NCBI GenBank assembly: GCA_007119455.1
Contig: SKPR01000224.1
Span: 1-5,244 of the forward strand
Source of the DNA: Candidatus Brevefilum sp.
Lineage (GTDB): Bacteria; Chloroflexota; Anaerolineae; Anaerolineales; Anaerolineaceae
Reading direction: 5' to 3'
Length of the DNA: 5,244 nucleotides
This document shows positions 4,768 through 5,244 of this stretch, in pieces. Position numbers and translations under genes: made by a program. The first letter of the stretch is position 1. Each line of letters begins with the position of its first letter. The notes beneath the pieces were generated by a model that was not told the DNA's origin, did no database searches, and saw only the letters and a list, made by a program, of their open reading frames with translations.

Positions 4768-5244
4768 CGGACCACCGCTGTTGACATCCTCAATGATCGA
4801 TTTTGCCAGGTTATTTAATACCTGTTGCTTCTCATTATCCAAATCGCTTTTGCTGGCGCGCCAGTAAATGTCTAATAACTCAGTTACGCTCATTGAACCG
4901 GTGGTGCGCCCTTCTGGCAGCCGTACCCGGGCTTCCATTTGAGGGCGTTTGACCAGATGGAACTCAAAAGCTGGATCAGCCATGGTCCGCAAAGCTGTTT
5001 CGTCGATCAAAGATTCCCATTCACGGGGGTATTCGATCACCAGGCGGACAATGGCGTCCTGCAGTTCCTGTTGTGGCGGTAGTTGGGATTGTAATTTCTG
5101 ATTGATGCCCTGGTCGGATTCCAGTTTAACCCGAATATCGATGAACTTCCGGATATTCTTCAGTTCTCGCCAGGTAACTTTCGTTTGACCCCGGGTGATT
5201 TCAGCGATAACAAAAAATTTTTGGTCTGCTGCTTCACCGAAGTC
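4762..5244 (-). CDS. sbcD: SbcD/Mre11-type DNA repair nuclease subunit, C-terminal part (cut by window edge)
   Basis: The frame is open from the right edge to the TGA at 4764-4762, 160 codons, so the N-terminus lies outside the window. The first residues, DFGEAADQKFFVIAEIT, followed by the strand FIDIRVKL, are the pattern found just after the phosphoesterase domain in SbcD/Mre11 proteins, where a phrase like RIDFGE begins the capping region. SbcD with the SbcC ATPase trims DNA ends and opens hairpins during repair. The metal-binding motifs of the catalytic domain are not in the window and cannot be checked. The remainder (YPREWESLID, then YWRASKSDLDNEKQQV) fits the variable C-terminal domain. 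The GTG at 5040 is internal, not a start. SbcC is not seen downstream, where the tRNA lies 85 bp away. Confidence 0.78.
   Translation of the reverse strand, partial: DFGEAADQKFFVIAEITRGQTKVTWRELKNIRKFIDIRVKLESDQGINQKLQSQLPPQQELQDAIVRLVIEYPREWESLIDETALRTMADPAFEFHLVKRPQMEARVRLPEGRTTGSMSVTELLDIYWRASKSDLDNEKQQVLNNLAKSIIEDVNSGGPG

Overview
The window looks like ordinary chromosome of a bacterium of moderate GC content. The style of the proteins (a Fur-family regulator with an SPGHHHH motif, a lipoprotein-type ZnuA, small multi-pass membrane proteins, sigma70 promoters with clear Shine-Dalgarno sites) suggests Chloroflexota, perhaps Anaerolineae. This placement is an inference from overall resemblance and is only moderately certain.

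Layout. Positions 1-77 (minus) hold the first codons of a gene that looks like ribosome recycling factor (frr). Positions 188-3306 (minus) carry a compact zinc-uptake operon in the order zur, znuA, znuC, znuB. A sigma70 promoter (TTGACT, 17 bp, TAAAAT) precedes zur, and a perfect 13-bp inverted repeat lies between its -10 box and the zur start codon. About 570 bp without a convincing gene follow (3369-3940), containing hairpins, palindromes and two very short ORFs. A small, AT-richer membrane-protein gene of unknown function lies on the plus strand at 3941-4354. Facing it is a 44-codon open stretch on the minus strand (4455-4589) that reads like the C-terminal end of a similar protein. Next come tRNA-Asn(GTT) on the minus strand (4604-4676) with a perfect-consensus promoter, and the C-terminal 160 codons of an SbcD/Mre11-type nuclease subunit (4762-5244, minus, continuing past the window edge).

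How the genes work together. ZnuA, a surface lipoprotein with a His/Asp-rich loop made of about four repeats, would capture zinc and deliver it to the ZnuB permease, driven by the ZnuC ATPase. Zur, encoded first, would sense cytoplasmic zinc and repress its own operon through the inverted repeat. Translation looks coupled: the znuA Shine-Dalgarno overlaps the zur stop codon, and znuC and znuB overlap by four bases (GTGA).

I did not find a clearly new biological system. The points most worth a second look are the zur operator architecture, the repeat-built metal loop of ZnuA, the HxxCxxC tail of ZnuB, and the 3369-4600 stretch with the unknown membrane protein, its structured leader and the possible related gene remnant beside the tRNA.
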